DNA from: VBCK01 sp036270655
Lineage (GTDB): Bacteria; Pseudomonadota; Gammaproteobacteria; Burkholderiales; Burkholderiaceae_F
NCBI GenBank assembly: GCA_036270655.1
Contig: DATBCD010000135.1
Coordinates: 1-15,008, forward strand
Reading direction: 5' to 3'
Length of the DNA: 15,008 bases
Both the position numbers and the translations under genes were made by a program. Shown here piece by piece: positions 6,451 to 13,299 of this stretch. The notes under the pieces are model-generated. The model was given only the letters and a program-made list of their open reading frames with translations, did no database searches and had not been told where the DNA came from. The number at the start of each line of letters is the position of its first letter. The first letter of the stretch is position 1.

Positions 6451-6482
6451 TGCAGCAACAAAACCGCAGAGGGGGATTTGCG

Positions 6483-6878
6483 ATGCCGATCGATCAAGCG
6501 TTTTTTTCATCGTGGACACCGCGGGCCCAGGCGCTGATGCGGCTGGTGGTCTCGTTTCTGTTTCTGCAGCACGCGACCGCGAAGTTTTTCGGAGTCCCGG
6601 CGGTCGGTTTCGACCACCTGCCACCTTTGATCGTTGCTGCGGGAGTCATTGAACTGGTCGGCGGCACGCTGCTGCTGATCGGGCTGTGGGCGCGGGCCGC
6701 CGCATTCGTGCTGTCGGGCGAAATGGCGTTCGCCTATTTCATCGGTCACGCGCCGCAGGGACACGTGCTGTCGCCCATGGTGAACCATGGGGAGTCGGCG
6801 GTGCTGTACTGCTTCATCTTCCTGTTCTTCGCCGCCGCCGGCGCCGGAGCCTGGAGCGTGGACGCTGCGCGCCGATAG
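6483..6878 (+). CDS. DoxX family membrane protein
   Basis: This 131-residue integral membrane protein has the DoxX (PF07681) layout. After a short cytoplasmic start (MPIDQAFFSSW), a first helix includes the typical LMRLVVSFLFLQHATAKFFG, followed by LPPLIVAAGVIELVGGTLLLIGLW, RAAAFVLSGEMAFAYFIGHAP, and a final helix SAVLYCFIFLFFAAAGAGAWSVD. That makes four spans. The family includes subunits of thiosulfate:quinone oxidoreductase, and MadO/MadP-type redox helpers in other bacteria, but most members are of unknown function. ATG 6483 is chosen over the upstream open frame because AGAGGGGG lies 7-8 bases before it. The stop directly abuts the stop of the opposing beta-propeller gene. An inverted repeat upstream suggests regulation. 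Confidence 0.85.
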   Translation: MPIDQAFFSSWTPRAQALMRLVVSFLFLQHATAKFFGVPAVGFDHLPPLIVAAGVIELVGGTLLLIGLWARAAAFVLSGEMAFAYFIGHAPQGHVLSPMVNHGESAVLYCFIFLFFAAAGAGAWSVDAARR

Positions 6879-8045
6879 CTAGCGCATGTTGCCCGTGTGC
6901 CCCAGCGAGTAGCGCCCCGGCTGGGGCCACACGGTCAGCCCGTGCGGCTCCCGGCCGACCGGGATCTGACTGACCGCGCCGGACTCGGTGTCGAACACAT
7001 ACACCACGTTGTCGTAGCGCCCGGACAGCCACAGCTGGCGGCCGTCGGCGCTGACGTTGCCCATGTCGGGGCTGCCGCCGCCCGGAATCGGCCAGGTCTG
7101 TACGACCTTCAGCGTGCTGAACTCGATCACCGACACGCTGCCGGGTCCGTGGCGCTTTCCGTGAATCTTGTTCGAGCCCCGGTTGGCCACGTACAGGCGG
7201 GTTCCGTCACGGCTCGGGTAAAGGCCGTGTGCGCCGATACCGGTTGCGACGAAGCCCACCTCCTTGAAATCGGCGCCGTCCACCACGAACGCGCCATTGG
7301 CCATCATGTCGGCAGTCAGGAAACGCTTGCCGTCCGGCGTGACCCGGATGTCCTGGGGCATTCCACCCTTGGAAAGCTTCAGCAGTCCCTGCACCCGGCG
7401 CTTGACCAGGTCGATCTTGGCCAGCGAACCGGAGAACTCGCAGGTGAAGATCGCGTAGCGGCCATCGATCGAGAAGTCGGCGTGATTGATGCCCTTGCAG
7501 CCGGGCACTTTCAGCGACGACCTCAGCGCCATCGAGTGCGGATCGCGAAAATCGAGCCGCTCGTGCGCCTCGGCCACCACGATGGCCTCGCTGCCGTCCG
7601 GCGTGAAATACATGTTGTACGGGTCATCGACTTCGATCGGCTTGCCCGGCTTGGCGGTCTTCGGGTCGATCGGCGTCAGGCTGCCATCGGTGCGCCCTTC
7701 CGCGTTGTTCGTGACCCACAGCGTCTGCAGATCCCACGAGGGCACGATGTGCTGCGGGTTGGTGCCGACCTTGAAACGATCGATCACTTTGCGGCTGGAC
7801 GGCTCGATCACGTACACGTCGTTGGACTGCAGGTTCGGCACGTACACCCGCGCCGGCGCGCCGGCCACGGCCGCGCTCAGGTTGCCCGCGCGCGCCTCCG
7901 AGTACAGGTTGCCCGGGTCGACCACGGGCGGCATGCCGGGCACGACGTCGACTGCGGGCGCCGCCGTCTGCGGCTGCGGCAAGGCGACCGGGGCAAGGCC
8001 CAGCGCGAGGACGGCTGACAGGGTGTGGGTGAGTTTGAAGTTCAT
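6879..8045 (-). CDS. Exported YncE-like beta-propeller protein
   Basis: This 388-residue protein has a signal peptide (about 1-24, LSAVLALGLAPVALPQ). The mature chain is a run of YVTN/YncE-type blades: ARVYVPNLQSNDVYVIEP near 65-82, QTLWVTNNAEG, YNMYFTPDGSEAIVV, HADFSIDGRYAIFT, QDIRVTPDGKRFLTAD, HGLYPSRDGTRLYVANRG, GNVSADGRQLWLSGRYDNVVYVFD, ending GREPHGLTVWPQPGRYSLGHTGNMR. About seven blades are expected, as in cytochrome cd1 or PQQ-type accessory propellers. Such proteins are periplasmic and bind partners or small molecules; no catalytic site is visible. It follows the creatininase-like gene by 4 bases with no clear ribosome binding site of its own, so the two are probably translationally coupled and may act together. 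Its stop codon touches that of the DoxX gene. Confidence 0.85.
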   Translation of the reverse strand: MNFKLTHTLSAVLALGLAPVALPQPQTAAPAVDVVPGMPPVVDPGNLYSEARAGNLSAAVAGAPARVYVPNLQSNDVYVIEPSSRKVIDRFKVGTNPQHIVPSWDLQTLWVTNNAEGRTDGSLTPIDPKTAKPGKPIEVDDPYNMYFTPDGSEAIVVAEAHERLDFRDPHSMALRSSLKVPGCKGINHADFSIDGRYAIFTCEFSGSLAKIDLVKRRVQGLLKLSKGGMPQDIRVTPDGKRFLTADMMANGAFVVDGADFKEVGFVATGIGAHGLYPSRDGTRLYVANRGSNKIHGKRHGPGSVSVIEFSTLKVVQTWPIPGGGSPDMGNVSADGRQLWLSGRYDNVVYVFDTESGAVSQIPVGREPHGLTVWPQPGRYSLGHTGNMR

Positions 8046-8049
8046 TGCG

Positions 8050-8865
8050 CTAGGAGCCGCGCCGCCCCACGCTGGCGCGGATCGCGGTTACGGTCTTGGA
8101 AACGATCTGTTCCACGCCGAGCTGGCCGAGTTGAGCGCTGGCGCGCCGCGGGTCTCCGCCGTACACGCCCTGAGCGGGCCCCAACGGCGTGGCCTGCTTC
8201 AGCAGTTCGGTACGCACCGCGCCCGGGTCGATGGCCAGCATCAGCGAGGTGTCGGCCAGCGCGGCGTGCGTACCGATCTCGTCGTCGCGAAAGCCGCGCT
8301 CGCGCAGCAGCCTGGCAAAGCCTTCGTCGCTGACCCGGTAGTACTCGCCCACCGCGTGCACGCGGATGGGCGAGGCGGCCCACTCGCGATTCAAGCGGTC
8401 GGCCACGGACTTCATGTCCCTCTGGTAGCCGCCGTGATCGCCCAGCAGCACGATGTCGCGGAAGCCGTGCGTTCGCAGGCTGCGCGCCGCGTACTCCAGC
8501 GTGCGTTCGAACACCTCGTCCGGGATCGAAATGGTGCCGGCGAAGCGCATGTGCGAGGAGGGCGGGTCGACGCGCCCCTCGGGAACATAGGCGATCACCG
8601 GCGCGACGATGGCATTGCCCAGCGAGGCTGCGATCCTGCCAGCCAGGTACCTGACGCGCTCGTTGTGCTTGCCCAGCACGATGGCCGGACCGCTTTGCTC
8701 GGTGCCTCCGATCGGCACGATCGCGGTGGTTTTGCCGGCGTCGATAGCGGCCCGCAGCTCGGTCCACGTCAGATCTTCCAGATAGACCGAGGCCGGCGGC
8801 TGTGCGGCTGCCGCGGTTGACAGCATCGCAACGCACACGGCAACAGAGTAAGACCGGCGCAACAC
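8050..8865 (-). CDS. Exported creatininase-family amidohydrolase-like protein
   Basis: This 271-residue creatininase-fold protein (PF02633) opens with a signal peptide (about 1-21, CVAMLSTAAAAQ), which is unusual because classic members are cytoplasmic. Recognisable motifs are TTAIVPIGGTEQSGP at 46-60 (E56 matches the metal ligand E34 of creatininase), LGKHN at 64-68, GTISIPDEVF, LLGDHGGYQ at 140-148 (H144 matches H120), and GTHAALADTSLML near 198-210. The ligand equivalents H36 and D45 read S58 and H67, so the metal site is altered; H67, H144 and E56 could still bind a metal. Creatininase relatives hydrolyse amide bonds or, as MftE and ArfB, act in cofactor pathways. The substrate here is unknown. 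The start is GTG 8865. The beta-propeller gene follows by 4 bases; the pair may be a periplasmic enzyme plus partner. Confidence 0.85.
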   Translation of the reverse strand: MLRRSYSVAVCVAMLSTAAAAQPPASVYLEDLTWTELRAAIDAGKTTAIVPIGGTEQSGPAIVLGKHNERVRYLAGRIAASLGNAIVAPVIAYVPEGRVDPPSSHMRFAGTISIPDEVFERTLEYAARSLRTHGFRDIVLLGDHGGYQRDMKSVADRLNREWAASPIRVHAVGEYYRVSDEGFARLLRERGFRDDEIGTHAALADTSLMLAIDPGAVRTELLKQATPLGPAQGVYGGDPRRASAQLGQLGVEQIVSKTVTAIRASVGRRGS

Positions 8866-8912
8866 GTAAAGGTTCGATTTGCGAATCGCGGAAAGCTTCG
8901 TACGATACGCGA
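8866..8912. promoter_or_regulatory. Short divergent promoter region between the creatininase-like and RLP genes
   Basis: These 47 bases separate two genes read in opposite directions, so promoters must lie here or inside the flanking coding ends. CGATT-N4-AATCG at 8875-8888 is a short palindrome that could be an operator shared by both operons. No strong -10/-35 pair is evident and ribosome binding sites on both sides are weak. Confidence 0.35.
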
Positions 8913-10085
8913 ATGTCGAACGAGGGTTCCGAGCGATTCCGCGCCACCTACCGGCTGCGGGTCGGCGCGCGCGATGCGCAGGCGCGCGCGCAGGCGCTTG
9001 CGCTCGAGCAGAGCATCGAGATGCCGCTGGAGGCGGTCACGCAGGACTTCGTGCGCGATCGCGTCGTGGCCCGCGTCGACTCGATCGAGCCGGCCGGGTC
9101 CGAGGGCGCCTTCGATGCGACGCTGTCGTTTGCGACCCGCACCACCGGCCTGGAAGCCGGTCAGCTGCTGAACATGCTGTTCGGCAATTGCTCGCTGCAG
9201 CCCGATGTCGAGCTGCTCGACTTCGAGCCGGACCCGGGTCTGCTTGCGGCGCTGCCGGGCCCGCGCTTCGGCGTGGACGGATGGCGGCGCGCGCTCGGGC
9301 TGGATCGGATGCCTGCGCGCCCGCTCACCTGCACGGCGCTCAAGCCCCAGGGGCAGTCGCCGCAGCAATTGGGTGAGCTGGCCGGGACGTTCGCGCTGGC
9401 TGGAATCGACCTGATCAAGGACGATCACGGCATCGCCGACCAGGACTATGCGCGATTCGAACCGCGCGTGGTGGCCGTGCAGCGCGCGGTCGAGCGCGCC
9501 GGCGCCGGGCGCGGGTCGGCAGGGCGCGTGCTGTATGCGCCGACGCTGTCGGGCGGGCCCAAGCGGCTGCGCGAGCAGTTGCGGGTCGTTCGCGACCAGG
9601 GCGTGGGCGCCGTGCTGATCTGCCCGATGCTGATTGGTGTTCCGACGCTGGTCGAGCTGGTGCGCGAAGAGGCGGGCGTTCCGATCCTGGCGCACCCGGC
9701 GTTCGCCGGTAGCGTGCGGATCGCGCCCGACTTGCTGCTCGGGCGGCTGTTCCGGCTGTTCGGCGCCGATGCGACAATCTTCCCGAACTTCGGCGGGCGC
9801 TTTTCGTATCCCCGTGAAACCTGCCGCGCGATCGCGCGGCGCGCGCGCGAGCCGTTGGGTCGCGCCGCCCCGAGCCTGCCGGTGCCGGCCGGCGGAATGC
9901 AAGTCGAACGGGTTGACGAGATGATCGAGGAATTCGGAACCGACGTGATGCTGTTGATCGGCGGCCACCTGCTGGCAGGTGCCACTACGCCCGGCGACTC
10001 GGTGCTGGCGCGGGCCACCGCCTTCGTCGAACGGGTTCACGGCGCGGCGGCCGGGCGCGCGCCGATCGCGGGGTCGGCGCGATGA
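8913..10085 (+). CDS. RuBisCO-like protein (form IV RLP), probable isomerase/enolase-type enzyme
   Basis: This 390-residue protein has RuBisCO large-subunit architecture. The N-terminal alpha/beta domain includes LEQSIEMPLEAV near 31-42. The barrel starts with CTALKPQGQSP (K144 equals K175 of spinach RuBisCO), then GIDLIKDDHGIADQ, where K169 and D171 match K201 and D203 but H172 replaces E204. LAHPAFAG, PNFGGRFSYP, VPAGGMQ and LIGGHLLAGATTPGD correspond to later phosphate and active-site loops. The changed ligand and the Q in KPQG rule out normal CO2 fixation. The next gene is a cupin that overlaps it by 4 bases (ATGA). In R. rubrum an RLP isomerises 5-methylthioribulose-1-phosphate to 1-methylthioxylulose-5-phosphate and a cupin then releases methanethiol to give DXP, and I infer the same role. 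An apionate-pathway decarboxylase is the alternative. The start is ATG 8913, since upstream frame lacks homology. Confidence 0.9.
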   Translation: MSNEGSERFRATYRLRVGARDAQARAQALALEQSIEMPLEAVTQDFVRDRVVARVDSIEPAGSEGAFDATLSFATRTTGLEAGQLLNMLFGNCSLQPDVELLDFEPDPGLLAALPGPRFGVDGWRRALGLDRMPARPLTCTALKPQGQSPQQLGELAGTFALAGIDLIKDDHGIADQDYARFEPRVVAVQRAVERAGAGRGSAGRVLYAPTLSGGPKRLREQLRVVRDQGVGAVLICPMLIGVPTLVELVREEAGVPILAHPAFAGSVRIAPDLLLGRLFRLFGADATIFPNFGGRFSYPRETCRAIARRAREPLGRAAPSLPVPAGGMQVERVDEMIEEFGTDVMLLIGGHLLAGATTPGDSVLARATAFVERVHGAAAGRAPIAGSAR

Positions 10086-10528
10086 CCGAGCCGGTGTTGC
10101 GCAAAGCCACGTCGCCCGGTCGATGGGAGCGCGTGGACATCCTGCACTACAAGCGGGAGGGCGAAGCACCATTCGAAGGCGTCACGCGCCAGGTGCTGTT
10201 CGAAGATGCCGGCGGCGCGCAGTGGCGCTACTTCGAGGTTGCGCCCGCGGGGCACACGACGCTGGAGCGGCACGCCCACACGCACGCGGTGATGGTGCTG
10301 CACGGAGGCGGCCGCTGCCTGGTCGGCGACAGGATCTATGCGCTGAAGGAGCACGACCTGGTGTGCGTTCCCCCGCTGACTTGGCACCAGTTCCGTGCGC
10401 ACGATGACCGCGCCCTGGGCTTCCTGTGCCTGGTAAGCCGGGAACGAGATCGCCCGCAAATCCCGTCGGATGAGCAGATCGCGCAATTGGGTAAAGATCC
10501 CCTGGTCGCCGCATTCATCCGCACTTGA
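10082..10528 (+). CDS. Cupin-domain protein, possible methylthioxylulose-5-phosphate methylsulfurylase
   Basis: This is a single-domain cupin of 148 residues. Motif 1 is LERHAHTHAVMVLHGGGRCLVGD (about 61-83) with H64, H66 and H68 as likely metal ligands; the usual glutamate of HxHx3-4E is missing. Motif 2 is LKEHDLVCVPPLTWHQF (about 88-104) with H102. The start overlaps the RLP stop as ATGA, so the two are translationally coupled. This matches the R. rubrum arrangement where the RLP product 1-methylthioxylulose-5-phosphate is cleaved by a cupin methylsulfurylase to 1-deoxyxylulose-5-phosphate, feeding isoprenoid synthesis, with loss of methanethiol. That role is inferred from context; the fold is clear from sequence. 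The C-terminal stretch PSDEQIAQLGKDPLVAAFIRT is typical of RLP-associated cupins only as far as I can recall, so I give it little weight. Confidence 0.85.
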   Translation: MTEPVLRKATSPGRWERVDILHYKREGEAPFEGVTRQVLFEDAGGAQWRYFEVAPAGHTTLERHAHTHAVMVLHGGGRCLVGDRIYALKEHDLVCVPPLTWHQFRAHDDRALGFLCLVSRERDRPQIPSDEQIAQLGKDPLVAAFIRT

Positions 10529-10569
10529 ATTTGGAGCAGAATCGTCTGGACACTTCAGGGAGCTTAAGT

Positions 10570-11166
10570 ATGAATCGCCGCGCGCTGCTCGAGTTTCCGA
10601 AAGGCCAGCTCCTGATGCCCGGCTCGCGAAGCGATTACGCGTATCTGAGCCCGACCGACCCTGCGTGCGAGGCCATGACCGACTTCAGGAACGGCCCGAT
10701 GATCACGACGCCGGCTTCGACCTCGATCGAGCTCGCGCTGCAGCAGATGAAGCTCTCCGGCGCCCGCTTCGCCTTCGTCGTCGACGAGCGCGGCGCCCTG
10801 GTGGGCTCGGTCACTTCCTACGACATCCAGGGCGAAAAGCCGATCCGCTACATGCAATCGCTCGACCGCTCGCATACGACCGGCGCCTGGCGCGACGTGA
10901 CGGTGGAGAACATCATGGAGGCGGCGGCCGATTGGCAGGTGATCGCACACTCGGCGGTGATGCGGCTGACCATCGGCGACGTGGCTTCGCTGATGGCCGA
11001 TGCCGGCCTGCGTTATCTGGTCGTCGTCGACCGGCTGAAGGACACCGAGGCGATGCAGGTGCGCGGGCTTTTCTCGGGGGCGCGCATCCAGATGCTGCTG
11101 GGAACCGCTTCGCCCGGCGTTGCGCCGGCACACACGTTCGCCCAGATCGAGCGCGAAATCGTCTAG
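10570..11166 (+). CDS. CBS-domain pair protein
   Basis: This 198-residue protein consists almost wholly of two CBS motifs that should form one Bateman module. The first spans about 33-90 (PMITTPASTSIELALQQMKLSGARFAFVVDERGALVGSVTSYDIQG). The second spans about 108-175 (VTVENIMEAAADWQVIAH, LTIGDVASLMADAGLRYLVVVDR, VRGLFSGARIQMLLG). A 32-residue N-terminal stretch precedes them and no enzyme domain is attached. Bateman modules bind adenosyl compounds such as AMP, ATP, SAM or MTA and modulate partner proteins. Positioned 41 bases after the cupin on the same strand, it could sense a metabolite of the proposed methylthioadenosine shunt; this is inference. ATG 10570 is preferred over the upstream TTG 10525 because AGGGAG lies 8 bases before it and the upstream 15 codons overlap the cupin stop. 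Confidence 0.88.
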   Translation: MNRRALLEFPKGQLLMPGSRSDYAYLSPTDPACEAMTDFRNGPMITTPASTSIELALQQMKLSGARFAFVVDERGALVGSVTSYDIQGEKPIRYMQSLDRSHTTGAWRDVTVENIMEAAADWQVIAHSAVMRLTIGDVASLMADAGLRYLVVVDRLKDTEAMQVRGLFSGARIQMLLGTASPGVAPAHTFAQIEREIV

Positions 11167-11210
11167 GCTGCTTGCGAGCGCATAGACCCCCACCTTCCCC
11201 TCGCTACCTT

Positions 11211-11236
11211 CCCCTCTCCCGCTTGCGGGAGAGGGG
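11211..11236. terminator. Strong 12-base stem-loop between convergent genes
   Basis: CCCCTCTCCCGC and GCGGGAGAGGGG pair perfectly around a TT loop, 44 bases after the CBS gene stop. The region between the convergent CBS and subtilase genes (11167-11347) holds no gene. The absence of a T-run argues against a classic intrinsic terminator, but such short-loop palindromes of CTCTCCCGC type are frequent between convergent proteobacterial genes and act as REP-like or bidirectional termination elements. A partial echo of the same arm occurs at 11277-11290 (TTTCTCCCGCTGGCGGG). Confidence 0.55.
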
Positions 11237-11290
11237 CGGGGGAGAGGGTTTCAAATGCGCTGACCCTTGTCCTGTCTTTCTCCCGCTGGC

Positions 11291-11328
11291 GGGCAGCCGG
11301 ATTGCCGCTTTGCCGGCGCCGGCTGCCC
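11291..11328. repeat. Second inverted repeat before the subtilase stop
   Basis: GGGCAGCCGG (11291-11300) and CCGGCTGCCC (11319-11328) form a perfect 10-base stem with an 18-base loop that itself contains a CCGG-rich palindrome at 11313-11322. It lies 19 bases past the stop of the minus-strand subtilase gene (stop at 11348). In that direction it could serve as the 3'-end hairpin of the subtilase transcript. No T-run follows. Confidence 0.5.
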
Positions 11329-11347
11329 TGCCGAATGCGCGGTCCCG

Positions 11348-13219
11348 TTAGTTCGTGGCCTGTGAGTTCTGTGATTTCAGCAGGGCCGCTGAGCGGTTCT
11401 CGTCGATCAAATGGCGCCGGCCGTCCGCGGTCGCGGTGGCCCCGTCCTTGATCAGCTTGATCGCTCGTTCCGGCGTCAGGGACGGGTCGAGCGCAAACAG
11501 CTTGGCGGCCAGGTTGACGACGTTCGGAGCCGCCATCGAGGTGCCGGACAGCTTCAGCCTGGTGCCTCCCGGCACCACGCTTTCGACGTTGTATCCGTTG
11601 GCATGCACCACCACCGCCTCGCCATGGCTGGTGAACGATGTCTCGTCGCCGGCCTGGTTGACCGCACCCACGGTGATCAGATTGGGAAGATGGAGCGAGG
11701 CGGGCACGTCCTGAATGAAACCGACACTGCTGTCGCTGTTGCCGGCAGCCGTCACGAACAGCGTGTTCGGCGCGGCCTCGATGGCCGAAGAAATCGCGTC
11801 GCGCCAGATGTTGAACAGTTCCGCAGCCAGCTTCTGGCGTGCGGCCGGGTCGGCTCCTCCGCCGGTCTTCGACAGCCAGGTCTCGAATTCCTGCGGCTCG
11901 TCGCCCCAGCTCATGTTGACAACGCGCACATTGCGCGTGCGGAAGTAGTCCCCCATCTGCCGGAAATCGGCGCCGAGGCGGTGAGCCCACTCGGGCGTCG
12001 GCGCGAAGGGCAGGTCGGGCAACTGGTCGTTGAAGCGCGCAACGACCAGCCGCGCAAACGGGTTGCCGCGCACCGCGATGCCGGCGCAGTGCGTGCCGTG
12101 GATGTAGAAGCCGACGACCTTGTCCAGCTCGAACATGTCATGCATCTGCTCAGGCGACAGGGTCTTGAACTTCACTTGCAGCGCCTGGGCTTCGGGCGAG
12201 TCGATGCCGCCTTCAAGATCGACCAATCCCTTGATCTGGTCGCGGAACTCCGGATAGGCCTTCTGCTGCTGAGCGGTCAACGGGTACAGCCACCCCTTGG
12301 CCGGAGCGCCCTGGTCATCGAAGGCCAGTCCATGCGTGCCGCTCTCGGTGGGCTTGGGGTCGTCGAACACGCGACCCGGAAACAGCGACACATCGATCCC
12401 CGAATCCCAGATGCCGACCAGCACGGGTGCCAGCTTCTGATCTTGGTTGAGCGTCACCTCGCGGGCGGCCCAGATGTCCGGCTTTTCGACATTGTGCTCG
12501 GCGATGTAGTGGCGCAGCACGTCGGCCCGCTGGTCCTCGAGCGGAATGATCGATTTCAAGTCGTTGCGCGCGGAAATCAGATCCCACGCTTCCCGATTGT
12601 CGAGCGCCCCCGACTTCTTCACGGCAGGATCGAGCTCGGTTTTCACGTCGCCGATCACGGCCGAGCGCGTGTTGACGCGGCTGCGGGCAAACGACCGCTT
12701 GACCGGGGCCTGAACCTCTTCCCACGGCAGCGAGCGGATGGAGTCGCGGTAGTTCGCGACGAAGGCCTGCTCGTAGGCCGAGCCGCTGCTGCCATGGGCC
12801 TCGATCGCCGCCTTCAGGCGGGCCCGCGCGGGCAGGCCGGACAGCAGCTTCTGCGCCGGTTTTTCCTCCTGCTGCCGCAGCGCCTCGACGGTTTCAAGAC
12901 CTGCCGCATACTCGCCCGCCAGTTCCTGAAGGTTGAGCTTGGCCTCGAGCAAAACGCGCAGCGTCGACTTGTCCTGGATGTCGAAGTCGCGCAAAACGCG
13001 ATCCAGGTCGGCCCTGACGTTGGCCGCGAAGGCGTTGAACGTCGGGTCGTCGGCCTGCAGCAATTCGGACGCCGCGCCGTGAACGCTGTAGCTGAAGCGC
13101 GGCAGGTCGGCCTGGCTGGTCACTTTGACCCTCGCCGTCGGCGCGCCGTAACCGGTCGAGACAAGCAGCAACAATGCCGATGCCAGTATCGCCCGCGCAG
13201 GCAGTCGCAAATTTCTCAT
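11348..13219 (-). CDS. Large exported S8 family serine peptidase (subtilase)
   Basis: This 623-residue subtilisin-like protease starts at ATG 13219, where GGGAG lies 6 bases upstream and a signal peptide begins (MRNLRLPARAILASALLLLVSTGYG, cleavage near 25). About 235 residues precede the catalytic domain; this helical region (RADLDRVLRDFDIQ, LEAKLNLQELAGEYAAGLETVEALRQQEEK) is much longer than an ordinary propeptide and I do not recognise a domain in it. The triad is complete: D272 (VGIWDSGID), H374 (IHGTHCAG), S561 (LSGTSMAAPNVVNLAA). The oxyanion Asn is N494 (AAGNSDSS). An insertion of about 95 residues lies between the Asp and His motifs. Unlike the subtilase at 1988-3343 it has no sigma/anti-sigma partner beside it and no repeat linker. 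It is probably secreted to periplasm or medium and degrades proteins. It follows the oxidoreductase gene by 80 bases, with a hairpin between. Confidence 0.9.
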   Translation of the reverse strand: MRNLRLPARAILASALLLLVSTGYGAPTARVKVTSQADLPRFSYSVHGAASELLQADDPTFNAFAANVRADLDRVLRDFDIQDKSTLRVLLEAKLNLQELAGEYAAGLETVEALRQQEEKPAQKLLSGLPARARLKAAIEAHGSSGSAYEQAFVANYRDSIRSLPWEEVQAPVKRSFARSRVNTRSAVIGDVKTELDPAVKKSGALDNREAWDLISARNDLKSIIPLEDQRADVLRHYIAEHNVEKPDIWAAREVTLNQDQKLAPVLVGIWDSGIDVSLFPGRVFDDPKPTESGTHGLAFDDQGAPAKGWLYPLTAQQQKAYPEFRDQIKGLVDLEGGIDSPEAQALQVKFKTLSPEQMHDMFELDKVVGFYIHGTHCAGIAVRGNPFARLVVARFNDQLPDLPFAPTPEWAHRLGADFRQMGDYFRTRNVRVVNMSWGDEPQEFETWLSKTGGGADPAARQKLAAELFNIWRDAISSAIEAAPNTLFVTAAGNSDSSVGFIQDVPASLHLPNLITVGAVNQAGDETSFTSHGEAVVVHANGYNVESVVPGGTRLKLSGTSMAAPNVVNLAAKLFALDPSLTPERAIKLIKDGATATADGRRHLIDENRSAALLKSQNSQATN

Positions 13220-13252
13220 CCGGGTCTCCCTTGCGTTGATAAATTCGATTCT

Positions 13253-13274
13253 CGGGCGCTGCGTTGGGCGCCCG
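13253..13274 (-). terminator. Hairpin after the oxidoreductase gene
   Basis: CGGGCGC and GCGCCCG make a perfect 7-base stem with an 8-base loop, 25 bases downstream of the oxidoreductase stop on the minus strand. It is followed within ten bases by an AT-rich stretch (GAATTTATC), giving a moderate intrinsic-terminator candidate. It also lies just ahead of the subtilase ribosome binding site, so the subtilase promoter probably sits in or next to the AT-rich part. Confidence 0.4.
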
Positions 13275-13299
13275 TGCAGCCTGATGCGTCCGTTGTTCC

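Noticed and set aside
6289..6624. Upstream extension of the DUF4124 gene
   Set aside because: The 112 extra residues lack homology, would bury the signal peptide, and run across the promoter of the DoxX gene.
8913..10085. True CO2-fixing RuBisCO
   Set aside because: The metal-ligand Glu is His, the KPKxG lysine is Gln, and no small subunit or Calvin-cycle gene is nearby.
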